Assembly: GCF_028368935.1 (NCBI RefSeq)
Contig: NZ_JAQNDK010000002.1
Span: 124,001-188,000 of the forward strand
Source of the DNA: Sorangium aterium
GTDB lineage: Bacteria; Myxococcota_A; Polyangia; Polyangiales; Polyangiaceae
Direction: 5' to 3'
Length of the DNA stretch: 64,000 nucleotides
Shown piece by piece: positions 44,304-52,868 of this stretch. The translations under genes and the position numbers were made by a program. Under the pieces are notes generated by a model. The model had not been told where the DNA came from, did not search any database, and saw only the letters and a list, made by a program, of their open reading frames with translations. The first letter of the stretch is position 1. Each line of letters begins with the position of its first letter.

Positions 44304-45774
44304 CCTGGGTAACGGTTCAGACCGGGAGCCTGGGTAGCACCCGGACGGACCGGGAGCTTAGGTGACACATGTCGTAGAGGACCGGCGACGGAGGAGCGCC
44401 GGTGCCCTGGAAAGAGACATGTTCAGTGGACGAGAGGCTTCGATTCATCGCGCAGGTCAACGAGTCGGACGAGACGTTCGCGGAGCTGTGCCGGCGGTTC
44501 GGCATCAGCCGGAAGACGGGGTACAAGTGGGTGGAGCGCTACGAGCAGGCCGGACCGAGCGGGCTGGAGGAGCGGCGGCCCGTGGCGCGCTCGTTCCCGC
44601 ATGCGACGCCAGCGGCGCTCATCGACGCGCTGATCGCGCTGCGGAAGGAGCGCCCCACGTGGGGGCCGAAGAAGCTGCGTGCGCGGCTGGAGAGCCTGGG
44701 CGTCGAGGGGCTGCCAGCAACGAGCACCATCGGCGAGTTGCTCAAGAAGCACGGGCTGATCCGGCCCCGTCGGCGCCGCGTAGTGACGCCGACGACCGCG
44801 ATGCCGTCGCCGCTGGCTCCAGCCGAGCAGCCGAATGACACGTGGTGCGCCGATTTCAAAGGGCACTTCGCGCTCGGCGACAGGACGCGCTGCCACCCGC
44901 TGACGTTGACGGACCAGGCGTCGCGGTACCTGTTCAAGTGCGAGGGCGTGGCGAAGCCGGACGAGGCCTCGGTGCGGCCGCACTTCGAGCGCGCGTTCCG
45001 CGAGTTCGGGCTGCCGCACCGCATCCGCTCCGATAACGGGCCGCCGTTCGCCACGATTGGCATCGGTGGGCTCTCGGCGCTCTCGGTCAGCTGGATCAAG
45101 CTCGGCATTCATCCCGAGCGGATCGAGCCCGGTAAGCCGCAGCAGAACGGCCGCCACGAGCGAATGCACAAGACGTTGAAGGCGGAGGCGACATCGCCGC
45201 CAGAAGCCAACTTGGCAGCGCAGCAGCGCGTCTTCGATCGGTTTCGGCACGAGTACAATGATCAGCGTCCGCACGAGGCGCTCGGCCAGAGGACGCCGGC
45301 TTCGCGCTACACGCCCTCGCGCCGCTCGATGCCGAGCAAGCCCTCGTCGCCGGAGTACCCGGACACGATGGCCATTCGACGCCTGGACGACCAAGGACGG
45401 ATGCTGTTCGGGGGCGCGCAGACCACCGTCTCCTCACTGCTCGCCGGCGAGCCCGTGGGGCTGATTCCGAGCGCCGATGACGTCTGGGAGCTGTACTACG
45501 GCCCGGTTCTGCTCGCGCAGGTCACCCTGAAGAACAAGGAGCTGAAGCTGGCCAGGGCGCGGTGACCTGCGCGAACTCACGCCGGATCGTGAGAAGAGGC
45601 TCGTGTGTACCGCGACCACGGGGAGCGGTTCGTGTATAGATCCAGGCGGTCCGAGAAAGCGCGGCGAGCGTGTCGCGCCGACGAGGATCCGGTCCCTGTT
45701 TCCAGTCCTCCCGGAGCATGGGCCTGTAGCTCAAGGAAGTGTCACCGCAGCTCCCGGTCAGAAGTGTTACCAGG
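44304..45774 (+). mobile_element. IS481-family insertion sequence
   Basis: Imperfect inverted ends: CCTGGGTAACGGTTCAGACC (44304 on) and the complement of CGGTCAGAAGTGTTACCAGG (ending 45774), each followed inward by a second GACCGGGAGC...GGTGACAC block. They enclose a single full-length DDE transposase. About 1.47 kb. No target duplication was confirmed. Confidence 0.75.
44402..45565 (+). CDS. IS481-family transposase
   Basis: A 387-aa DDE transposase, GTG 44402 after GGAGGAGCGCC. The N-terminal HTH (FAELCRRFGISRKTGYKWVE) precedes an rve integrase core with Asp in DTWCADFKGHF, Asp in RIRSDNGPPFA and Glu in NGRHERMHKTLK, followed by FRHEYNDQRPHEAL. The catalytic triad and length are complete, so it is probably active. 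An inner C-terminal domain (IRRLDDQGRMLFGG) matches the family. Confidence 0.93.
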   Translation: MPWKETCSVDERLRFIAQVNESDETFAELCRRFGISRKTGYKWVERYEQAGPSGLEERRPVARSFPHATPAALIDALIALRKERPTWGPKKLRARLESLGVEGLPATSTIGELLKKHGLIRPRRRRVVTPTTAMPSPLAPAEQPNDTWCADFKGHFALGDRTRCHPLTLTDQASRYLFKCEGVAKPDEASVRPHFERAFREFGLPHRIRSDNGPPFATIGIGGLSALSVSWIKLGIHPERIEPGKPQQNGRHERMHKTLKAEATSPPEANLAAQQRVFDRFRHEYNDQRPHEALGQRTPASRYTPSRRSMPSKPSSPEYPDTMAIRRLDDQGRMLFGGAQTTVSSLLAGEPVGLIPSADDVWELYYGPVLLAQVTLKNKELKLARAR

Positions 45775-45785
45775 GCTCCGCTCGT

Positions 45786-46060
45786 ACACTGCGCAGCCCC
45801 CGCAACCCTGCTGCGCAGGCCCGGCGACCTTCCTGCGCGGCCTCGGCGCCCTGCTGCGCAGCCCCGGCGGCCCTGCTGCGCAGGCTCGGCGACCTTCCTG
45901 CGCGGCTTCGGCGCCCTGCTGCGCAGCCCCGGCGACCCTCCTGCGCACCCATTGATGTGTCCTATCGTACGATCGCGTGGCTCCTGCGCGGCCCTCGCGA
46001 CCCTCCTGCGCACCCATTGGGGTGTCCTATCGTACGATCGCGTGGTTCCTGTGCAGCCCC
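45786..46060. repeat. CTGCGC-rich repeats and a 65-bp direct repeat with an ATCGTACGAT palindrome
   Basis: Units like CTGCTGCGCAGCCCCGGCG and CTTCCTGCGCGGCCTCGGC alternate five or six times. Two longer copies then follow, spaced 65 bp apart, of a block containing TGCGCACCCATTG, GTGTCCTATCGTACGATCGC and GTGG-TCCTG. The palindrome ATCGTACGAT within each copy could be an operator for the gene at 46322. The remainder of 45566-46321 has no gene. Confidence 0.65.
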
Positions 46061-46321
46061 AGCGCCCCTCTGCACGCCCAGTTGCTGCCCTGGGTTACCA
46101 TGGCTCGACGCCTGCGCATGGCCGTTGCCGCTGCTGCACCGCTGCTGCGCAGCCTCGGTGTCCGTTTGCGCGGCGCCTCTGTCTCCTTGCGACCTCGCCA
46201 CGAAAGCGTCGGTATCGTGCTCTCCTGTGACCCGAATCCTCGGCGCCGCCGATTTCCTCATCGAGCGACCGCGCCTCTGCTCGGAGGGGCGCTGACCTCG
46301 ACAAGGAGACATTTCATCGCC

Positions 46322-47281
46322 ATGGCAACGAAGGCACCCTCCACCGCTTCAGCCAGGACCAAGAACGCCCAGAGCTCGCGCGCTTCGAGCGACGCCGGAG
46401 GCGCGCGCCGAGCGTCGGGCGGTGCGCCCGAGTTCACGCTGAGCGCCGAGCGAGAGGCCGAGCTGCTCCGAGAGGCCGAGTCGCTCGGCGATAACGCCTC
46501 CCTTTTTCCAGGCAAGCTCGCTCGGCGCGTCATCTGGTCGAGCCGCATTCAGCTCGCCGCCGAGCGCGACGCGGCGGATCTCGTGCGCACGCCGTTCGCC
46601 GAGGGCGAGCCCCCGCTCACGCCCGAGGAGATCGGCGGGCTTCGTGAGAAGATCGAGCTCCTGCGCGTCGTGCAATCGCGCTGGCAAGCGGCGCAGCAGC
46701 GCCAGGAGCGGGCCGCCGCGGCCTTCGTGAAGCCGGCCGCCGAGGCCGTTCAGATTAAGCAATCGCTCCTCCGCTTCTTCGATCTCCGCTTCAAGAAGAG
46801 CCCCGAAGGGCAAAAGCGGCTCATGGCGATCCGGGCGGGCAGCGGCGACGCGGATCTGGTCCAGGACGCCTCCGATCTCCTCTTGCTTTGCGCCGAGCAC
46901 GCGGAGGCCGTTCACAAGGCGCCTCGCGGCGAGGGCGCCGCGGCGGACCGCCTCCGCGAGCTCTCGCCGCTGCTCGCGCGCATGCTCGCCGACAAGAAGC
47001 TCTCTCTCGAGACGGTGCGCTCGCGCAAGCTCCGCGACGCCGCGTACACACTCGTCGTGAACGCCGAGCGGAGGCTGCGCGCCGCCGCGGAGTACTGGTA
47101 CGCGGGCACCGACAAGATGAAGGACTATGCGCCGTTCCCCGCCTCCCGCGGCGCCTATGGCGGAGGAGAAGAGGAGGGGGAGGAGGGCGGCGAGTCGGAG
47201 GAGGCCGAGCCGGAAGATGGCGAGTCGGAGGAGGCCGAGCCGGGAGACGGCGAGGCGGGCGATGACGGGGAATCGCCCTGA
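46322..47281 (+). CDS. Uncharacterised helical protein with acidic tail
   Basis: A 319-aa soluble protein, ATG 46322; AAGGAGA is 13 bases away, longer than usual. A disordered N-terminus is followed by a mostly helical body (EFTLSAEREAELLREAESLG, SRWQAAQQRQERAAAAF, IKQSLLRFFDLRFKKSPEGQ, LRELSPLLARMLADKKLSLE). The tail is almost purely acidic (GGEEEGEEGGESEEAEPEDG). I recognise no family. Size and composition suggest a structural or DNA-associated role, but this is a guess. Confidence 0.7.
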   Translation: MATKAPSTASARTKNAQSSRASSDAGGARRASGGAPEFTLSAEREAELLREAESLGDNASLFPGKLARRVIWSSRIQLAAERDAADLVRTPFAEGEPPLTPEEIGGLREKIELLRVVQSRWQAAQQRQERAAAAFVKPAAEAVQIKQSLLRFFDLRFKKSPEGQKRLMAIRAGSGDADLVQDASDLLLLCAEHAEAVHKAPRGEGAAADRLRELSPLLARMLADKKLSLETVRSRKLRDAAYTLVVNAERRLRAAAEYWYAGTDKMKDYAPFPASRGAYGGGEEEGEEGGESEEAEPEDGESEEAEPGDGEAGDDGESP

Positions 47282-47387
47282 GCTCGGGGTTCACGGATCC
47301 CTGACCGGACGACCCCGAGCCCGCCCGACCGGCGAGCGCCGGTCCCGGAGAGCTCCCGCCCGCTGACTCACCTCCGGCGCCGTAGCG

Positions 47388-47812
<425 letters not shown>

Positions 47813-47814
47813 GA

Positions 47815-48035
47815 GTCCGCCGTGGCGAGGAGCTCCTCGGCGTCGCTGATCACACGGCGTCGCGGCGGCTCCAGCGGTGCAGCCCGCCGAGGTCAGTGCT
47901 CGCGAGGACGCGTTCTCGCACGTCGGCGGGGACCTCCAGCCCGCAGGCCCCGAGGAAGGCGAGTACGGCCTGGGCCTTGGTCTTCAGGGGGCCCTCCCGC
48001 ATCCCTTGTGTTGATGAGCCTGCTCGCAGGACCAT
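47815..48035 (-). pseudogene. Rpn-like nuclease gene, 3' fragment
   Basis: Minus strand GMREGPLKTKAQAVLAFLG, then VPADVRERVLASTDLGGLHR matches the C-terminus of the intact nucleases at 49134 and 50482. An early stop or frameshift truncates the end and everything upstream is lost. It is a fourth partial copy of this family in the window. Confidence 0.75.
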
Positions 48036-48092
48036 GAGCCAGCGTGAGCGTCAACGGTTCTCACACCCCGTGGGCTGCCCATCTCCTCGGGG

Positions 48093-48452
48093 TCATTGAC
48101 TTCCTTGTCCCGCGGGCGGCGTGTCGCTTCTTTGCAGCGCTCGCGCGCATCGTTCAGCCAAATCATGTATCTCTCGAGCCGATCGACGCGCTTCGTCGCT
48201 GTCGAGTCCCGGCGCGATCAGCTGGTTGATGCGCTTGACCACGTCGAGGTTCTCCACTGAGAAGTCGGCCGCTCCGGCGCCGAGCTTCCCCGCTGCGCGA
48301 AGCTCGACGAGCTGCTCGTATGCCCGTTCGAACGACGCGAGATTCTCAAGAACCATCTGTCGGTTTGTGACCACAAAAGCCCACTTGGTGACGATGTCGA
48401 CCATATGTGCCCCGTTGTAGAAATCGACCAGCAACTTCTCGATGTCCGCCAT
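48093..48452 (-). CDS. Small uncharacterised helical protein
   Basis: A 119-aa soluble protein starting at ATG 48452 (GAGGGCAGC just before it). It reads ADIEKLLVDFYNGAHMVDIV, VVTNRQMVLENLASFERAYE, DFSVENLDVVKRINQLIAPG. Predominantly helical and slightly acidic, and less GC-rich than its surroundings. I recognise no family. It lies among nuclease fragments, so it may be a passenger of the rearranged zone. The 48453-48839 stretch upstream shows no gene. Confidence 0.6.
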   Translation of the reverse strand: MADIEKLLVDFYNGAHMVDIVTKWAFVVTNRQMVLENLASFERAYEQLVELRAAGKLGAGAADFSVENLDVVKRINQLIAPGLDSDEARRSAREIHDLAERCARALQRSDTPPAGQGSQ

Positions 48453-48839
48453 GCTGCCCTCGGCAATGTTCCTGGTTCGTCGGCGTTGCAACGGCCGATC
48501 GCAGAGACCTAGTCATTCCCAGAGTAGGAACAAACCTTCGGGAATGGCAGGCTGCCAACTGGATGATTGCCTTGGCGGGCGCCGAATCGACGAGGAGCGC
48601 ACAGGAACAGCCGCAACGCACGGGCATGCGCGTCTCCACCTTCAGCCGGTGCCTCATGTTCTTCCCCGACTCCGGATGCTTCTCCCATGGGAGGGCGGCG
48701 TCAACAGGCGATCCAGCTCGCATTATGTGCGTACTGCATCGAGTCCGCGATCCTGGCGTCGTCGGCCGCGTCCCTGGAGCGGCGGCGTCCGCAGCGCACG
48801 GAGCCCGTTGGAGGCGCGGGCCGTCTTGGGAGCGCGCGC

Positions 48840-48950
48840 CTTATGAGAACGAGGCGATTCCGATCCTGTCGTACCGGACTCCGGGGTATCGGCCGCGTAC
48901 AGGGCTGCCGGCATTGCCGCCGGCGCTCAAGGAAGCAGCGCGACGGCGCC
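48840..48950 (+). pseudogene. Fragment of HTTM gene 3' end, copy 1
   Basis: YENEAIPILSYRTPGYRPRT followed by GLPALPPALKEA matches the last ~35 residues of the HTTM protein ending at 40681. It lies just 3' of a nuclease gene, as the full gene does at 40681/40957. It is a truncated duplicate with no start. Confidence 0.8.
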
Positions 48951-49133
48951 GGGCCGTGGCGGAGATGCCCGGCGAACGAGGGGGTGAACGGGCCGCAAGC
49001 GGGCGCGGCGAGGGCGGGGCAGGGGGCCACGACGTTGCTGGCTGGCTCGGTCCGCCGCGCCCATCCCGTGCGAAGGGCCCGCTCCGGGCCGCGACCGCCG
49101 GCGCGCCGTCACCGCCAGCGATGGTGGGTCGGT

Positions 49134-50030
49134 TCAGGAGCCGGTCGTGGCGAGGAGCTCGCGGGCGTCGCTGATCACGGCGGCGCGTCGGATCCAGCGG
49201 TCCAGCTCGTCGAGGTCGGTGCTCGCGAGAACGCGTTCTCGCACCTCGGCGGGGATCTCGAGCCCGCGGGCCTCGAGGAAGACGAGCACCGCCTGCGCCT
49301 TCGTCTTCAGGGTGCCCTCGCGCATCCCTTCTTCTCGCCCCTTCGCCACGTAGCTGCGCGCGAATTCGCTCTGAAACTGGTAACCGCTCTTCATCATCGC
49401 CTCCAACTTCCGCCTCGCCGCTGCGTTCAGCGAGGATAGCACCAGGTCCCCGTAGACGGCCCGGCGCTCCTCATCGAGCCCGTCCGCCGCCTCGAAAAAC
49501 GCCACGCCGATCGCCTCTGCCGCCTCGCTCTGTCCGTGCGCCATCGCGGAGAGCACGGCCACCTCGGGCGCCGCCTTCGCCTGCTCGGCGTCGGTGACGA
49601 CCGGGACGCCCTGGGGCCCGAGCACCAGCGGCGTCAGCGTCCATCCGGGATGACCCGTATCGATCGGCCGCGCGCTCCACCGCGCCATCGCCGCGTTGAT
49701 GGTCACGACGAGCAGCCGGGTCGGGCAGCGGTGCCGGGCGCGTGTCTGGGTGACGTACACCGGCCAGACGTAGGGCTTGTCCGGGTCCACCCCGAGCTGG
49801 ACCTCGACGACGATCGCCATCGCGGGCTGCTGCTGCTCGCCGACCAGCAGCACGACGACGACATCCGCGCGGCGGTCGGAGAACACGATCTCGGGGAAAT
49901 CGGAGGACTCGACGCGCGCCTCCGTGAAGGTCGGGACCGGATGGCCGAGCGCGTCGTGCAGCATCTCGGCGGCGAGCGTGGGCCGGTTCTTGAACAGCTC
50001 CACCAGGGCTTCATGGGTCACTGAGGGCAT
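49134..50030 (-). CDS. Rpn-like PD-(D/E)XK nuclease, intact copy 1
   Basis: A 298-aa protein, ATG 50030 (PSVTHEALVELFKNRPTLAA). The catalytic region shows RRADVVVVLL (Asp) and AIVVEVQLGVD (E-x-Q), the arrangement of Rpn/transposase-like PD-(D/E)XK nucleases that nick DNA and promote recombination. The C-terminal half has the family's FQSEFARSYVAKGREEG, then VPAEVRERVLAS-like helices (here EIPAEVRERVLASTD). The product is over 90% identical to copy 2. About 140 bp of 5' flank is also shared (GGTTGCAATCATGCTGGATT), likely holding the promoter. The chromosomal role is unknown. Confidence 0.85.
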   Translation of the reverse strand: MPSVTHEALVELFKNRPTLAAEMLHDALGHPVPTFTEARVESSDFPEIVFSDRRADVVVVLLVGEQQQPAMAIVVEVQLGVDPDKPYVWPVYVTQTRARHRCPTRLLVVTINAAMARWSARPIDTGHPGWTLTPLVLGPQGVPVVTDAEQAKAAPEVAVLSAMAHGQSEAAEAIGVAFFEAADGLDEERRAVYGDLVLSSLNAAARRKLEAMMKSGYQFQSEFARSYVAKGREEGMREGTLKTKAQAVLVFLEARGLEIPAEVRERVLASTDLDELDRWIRRAAVISDARELLATTGS

Positions 50031-50385
50031 GGAGTGGTCTCACGAGTGGTTGCAATCATGCTGGATTTGCGTGGCGCGCCAGGCTCATGCGGTGGTCCCG
50101 CATGGGCCGAGCAGCGTCCTCTCACTCATGAATTCCGGGCATCTCCTCGGGGTCATCACGCCATGTGACCCGAGGGGCCCCGACAGTCAGGGTGCGGCGC
50201 TGCGCGTGGGGCTCTCGGAGACACGACCGGACTCAGGCCCTCGTGGTCGTCGACACCGTACCGAGGCCTCGGACATGGCGTCCGCTGTGGCTCTTGCGCA
50301 GCTGGCCCTCCGATTCAGCTCAGGGGCCGATTCCTGGCGTCTCACTCAGAAGACGCGGCGAGCGCCGTGAATTGTCGTCTTGAGG

Positions 50386-50455
50386 GACGAGGCGATTCCG
50401 ATCCTGTCGTACCGGACGCCGGGGTATCGGCCGCGTCCGGGGCCGCCGGCGCGCC
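50386..50455 (+). pseudogene. Fragment of HTTM gene 3' end, copy 2
   Basis: DEAIPILSYRTPGYRPRPG repeats the HTTM C-terminus again and lies directly 3' of the second nuclease copy. Shorter than copy 1. Between it and copy 1 of the nuclease, 50031-50385 is duplicated 5' flank with no gene. Confidence 0.78.
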
Positions 50456-50481
50456 GTCACCGCCAGCGATGGTGGGTCGGT

Positions 50482-51381
50482 TCAGAAGCCGGTCGTGGCG
50501 AGGAGCTCGCGGGCGTCGCTGATCACGGCGGCGCGGCGGATCCAGCGGTCCAGCTCGTCGAGGTCGGTGCTCGCGAGGACGCGTTCCCTCACCTCGGCGG
50601 GGACCTCGAGCCCACGGGCTTCGAGGACGGCGAGCACGTCGTGCGCCTTCGTCTTCAGGGTGCCCTCCCGCATCCCTTCCTCTCGCCCCTTCGCCACGTA
50701 GCTGCGCGCGAATTCGCTCTGAAACTGGTAACCGCTCTTCATCATCGCCTCCAACTTCCGCCTCGCCGCTGCGTTCATCGAGGATAGCACCAGGTCCCCG
50801 TAGACGGCCCGGCGCTCCTGATCGAGCTCGTCCGCCGCCCCCGAAAAAAAGGCCACGCCGATGGCTTCGGCGGCCTCGCTCTGTCCGTGCGCCATCGCGG
50901 AGAGCACGGCCACCTCGGGCGCCGCCCTCGCTTGCTCGGCATCGGTGACGACCGGGACGCCCTGGGGCCCGAGCACCAGCGGCGTCAGCGTCCATCCGGG
51001 GTGGCCCGTATCGATCGGCCGCGCGCTCCACCGCGCCATCGCCGCGTTGATGGTTACGACCAGCAGCCGGGTCGGGCAGCGGTGCCGGGCGCGCGTCTGG
51101 CTGACGTACACCGGCCAGACGTAGGGCTTGTCCGGGTCCACCCCGAGCTGGACCTCGACGACGATCGCCATCGCGCGCCGCTGCTGCTCGCCGGCCAGCA
51201 GCACGACGACGACATCGGCGCGGCGGTCGGAGGGCACGATCTCGGTAAAATCGGAGGACTCGACGCGCGCCTCCGTGAAGGTCGGGACCGGATGGCCGAG
51301 CGCGTCGTGCAGCATCTCGGCGGCGAGCGTCGGCCGGTTCTTGAACAGCTCCACGAGGGCTTCATGGGTCACTGAGGGCAT
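50482..51381 (-). CDS. Rpn-like PD-(D/E)XK nuclease, intact copy 2
   Basis: A 299-aa near-duplicate of the gene at 49134, ATG 51381. The active-site residues (RRADVV, VEVQL) are intact. It differs mainly by FFSGAADELDQERR, a one-residue insertion in a 4-base-shifted stretch, and SSMNAAARR. Copy-to-copy differences are fewer than the paralogy to the split copy, so this tandem pair is recent. It carries the same 5' flank and the same downstream HTTM fragment as copy 1. Confidence 0.85.
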   Translation of the reverse strand: MPSVTHEALVELFKNRPTLAAEMLHDALGHPVPTFTEARVESSDFTEIVPSDRRADVVVVLLAGEQQRRAMAIVVEVQLGVDPDKPYVWPVYVSQTRARHRCPTRLLVVTINAAMARWSARPIDTGHPGWTLTPLVLGPQGVPVVTDAEQARAAPEVAVLSAMAHGQSEAAEAIGVAFFSGAADELDQERRAVYGDLVLSSMNAAARRKLEAMMKSGYQFQSEFARSYVAKGREEGMREGTLKTKAHDVLAVLEARGLEVPAEVRERVLASTDLDELDRWIRRAAVISDARELLATTGF

Positions 51382-51702
51382 CGGATCGTCTCACAAGTGG
51401 TTGCAGTCATGCTGGATTTGCGTGACGTACCAGGCTCATGCGGTGGATTCCGCACGGGCCGAGCAGTCACCTCCCACCGAGAAATTCCGGGCAGCTCCTC
51501 GGGTTCATCACGCCATGTGAATCGCGTGAATCGCGTGTGCCCCTACGGGGCTGCGCGTGGGGCTCTCGGGTGGACGAGCGGACTCAGGTCCTCGGTCGGT
51601 TGCGTTCCTGAGACGACGTCAAACCTGTCGTGTAAGAGCCCGATGCCACGCGAGTGTGCGCCGTTGCCGGGCTGGCGACGTCGTTGATAAGGTGGGCTGT
51701 AC

Positions 51703-52797
51703 ATGACGCGCTTGCGCTTGCGGTCGGTCCTGGTGCGGTGCTGCCTTCTCGGTGCGTTGCTCGGCGCCACGGCGCCCTCGCGCGCGGCGCCCCCGCCCGG
51801 GGGCTCGCCGCCGGCGGCCGCGGCGCTGCGCCAGCAGGCGCGGATCGCCTTCTTCGGGCGGCGGTGGGCGGACGCCGAGGCGCGCTTCGAGGCCGCCCTG
51901 GCGGCGCCCGACGCCGCCGGGATGACCGAGGTGCAGCAGGCCGAGGTCCTCGGGTATCTCGGGCTCTCCGAGCTGGAGCAGGGCAAGCACCGCGAGGCCG
52001 CCGAGCACCTGGGGGAGAGCCTCGATCACGACGCCGTCCTGAAAGAGCCGCTCGTCCGCCGGTTCAAGAGCGGGTTCAACAAGGCGCTGGAGCACGTCGG
52101 AAGGATCTACGTGGCTGCTGCCCCGCCCGACGCCGAGGTCCTCCTGGACGGGGAGCCGATGGGCACAGGGGCCACGGTCCTCGAGCTGTTCGTCGATCCG
52201 GGGATGCACACGCTGCTGGCCCGCTTGTCGGGGTACGAGGAGCTCTCGCAGCGGGTCGAGATCGCCGCTGGGGCGACGGTCGGCGCGACGCTGACGCTCT
52301 CGCGCGTGGCCCCGCCGCCCCCGCCCGCCCCCGAGCCGAGCGCGAAGAAGAGCGCACCGGTCGGGCCGGCCGCGCCCCCGGCGCCGGGGCCCTGGGCGTC
52401 GTGGCCGGGGGCGCTGCGGATCGCGGGGATCGCCGTCACGACGGCCGCCGTCTCGTCGGGGGCCGTCTTCATGCTGCGGGCGAGCGCGCTCGACGGGGAC
52501 ATCGACGAGCGGATCGAAGGCCTCAGCCGCGATCCAGCGTGGACCTCGGACGCGTGCTCCAAGGCGCAGCAGCCCTCCGCGTGCCCCGAGCTCCACCGCT
52601 TGCGCGTGCAGCGCGACAGGTCCGGCGTCCTCGGGGCCGCGCTCGTCGCGACGGGGGCAGTCGTCGGCGCAGCCACCGTGGCGTCCTTCGTCCCCCACAT
52701 CTCATTCGACCGATCGAAGCCGGGGACGACCGCGCTCCGTGTCTTGCCAGTGACGACGGCGCACCAGATCGGCGTTGTGGCGCTCGGAGCGTGGTGA
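51703..52797 (+). CDS. PEGA-domain exported protein
   Basis: A 364-aa protein, ATG 51703. Signal peptide SVLVRCCLLGALLGATAPSR, then a TPR-like pair (FFGRRWADAEARFEAALAAP, LGLSELEQGKHREAAEHLGE). A PEGA domain (IYVAAAPPDAEVLLDGEPMG to ATLTLSR) begins near residue 135. A Pro-rich linker, a membrane span (IAGIAVTTAAVSSGAVFML), a Cys-containing loop and a second hydrophobic segment complete it. This TPR-PEGA-TM layout is frequent in Sorangium-type genomes and may act at the cell surface. A shared duplicated flank (51550-51600) precedes it. It converges with the next gene on a hairpin. Confidence 0.8.
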   Translation: MTRLRLRSVLVRCCLLGALLGATAPSRAAPPPGGSPPAAAALRQQARIAFFGRRWADAEARFEAALAAPDAAGMTEVQQAEVLGYLGLSELEQGKHREAAEHLGESLDHDAVLKEPLVRRFKSGFNKALEHVGRIYVAAAPPDAEVLLDGEPMGTGATVLELFVDPGMHTLLARLSGYEELSQRVEIAAGATVGATLTLSRVAPPPPPAPEPSAKKSAPVGPAAPPAPGPWASWPGALRIAGIAVTTAAVSSGAVFMLRASALDGDIDERIEGLSRDPAWTSDACSKAQQPSACPELHRLRVQRDRSGVLGAALVATGAVVGAATVASFVPHISFDRSKPGTTALRVLPVTTAHQIGVVALGAW

Positions 52798-52831
52798 GCC
52801 CGCCACCGATGAAGGGGATCACCGCCGACGC

Positions 52832-52859
52832 GGCCTTCGCGGTGTCCGCCGCGAAGGCC
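52832..52859. terminator. Bidirectional hairpin between convergent genes
   Basis: GGCCTTCGCGG (52832-52842) and CCGCGAAGGCC (52849-52859) form an 11-bp stem with a 6-base loop between the PEGA gene and the solute-binding gene. GC-rich and without a T-run, as is common in this genome type. Confidence 0.6.
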
Positions 52860-52868
52860 CGCGGCGCG

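Noticed and set aside
48346..48723. Minus-strand frame with several Cys (RCGCSC)
   Set aside because: Overlaps the better-supported gene at 48093-48452 in another frame and has no ribosome site or family pattern.
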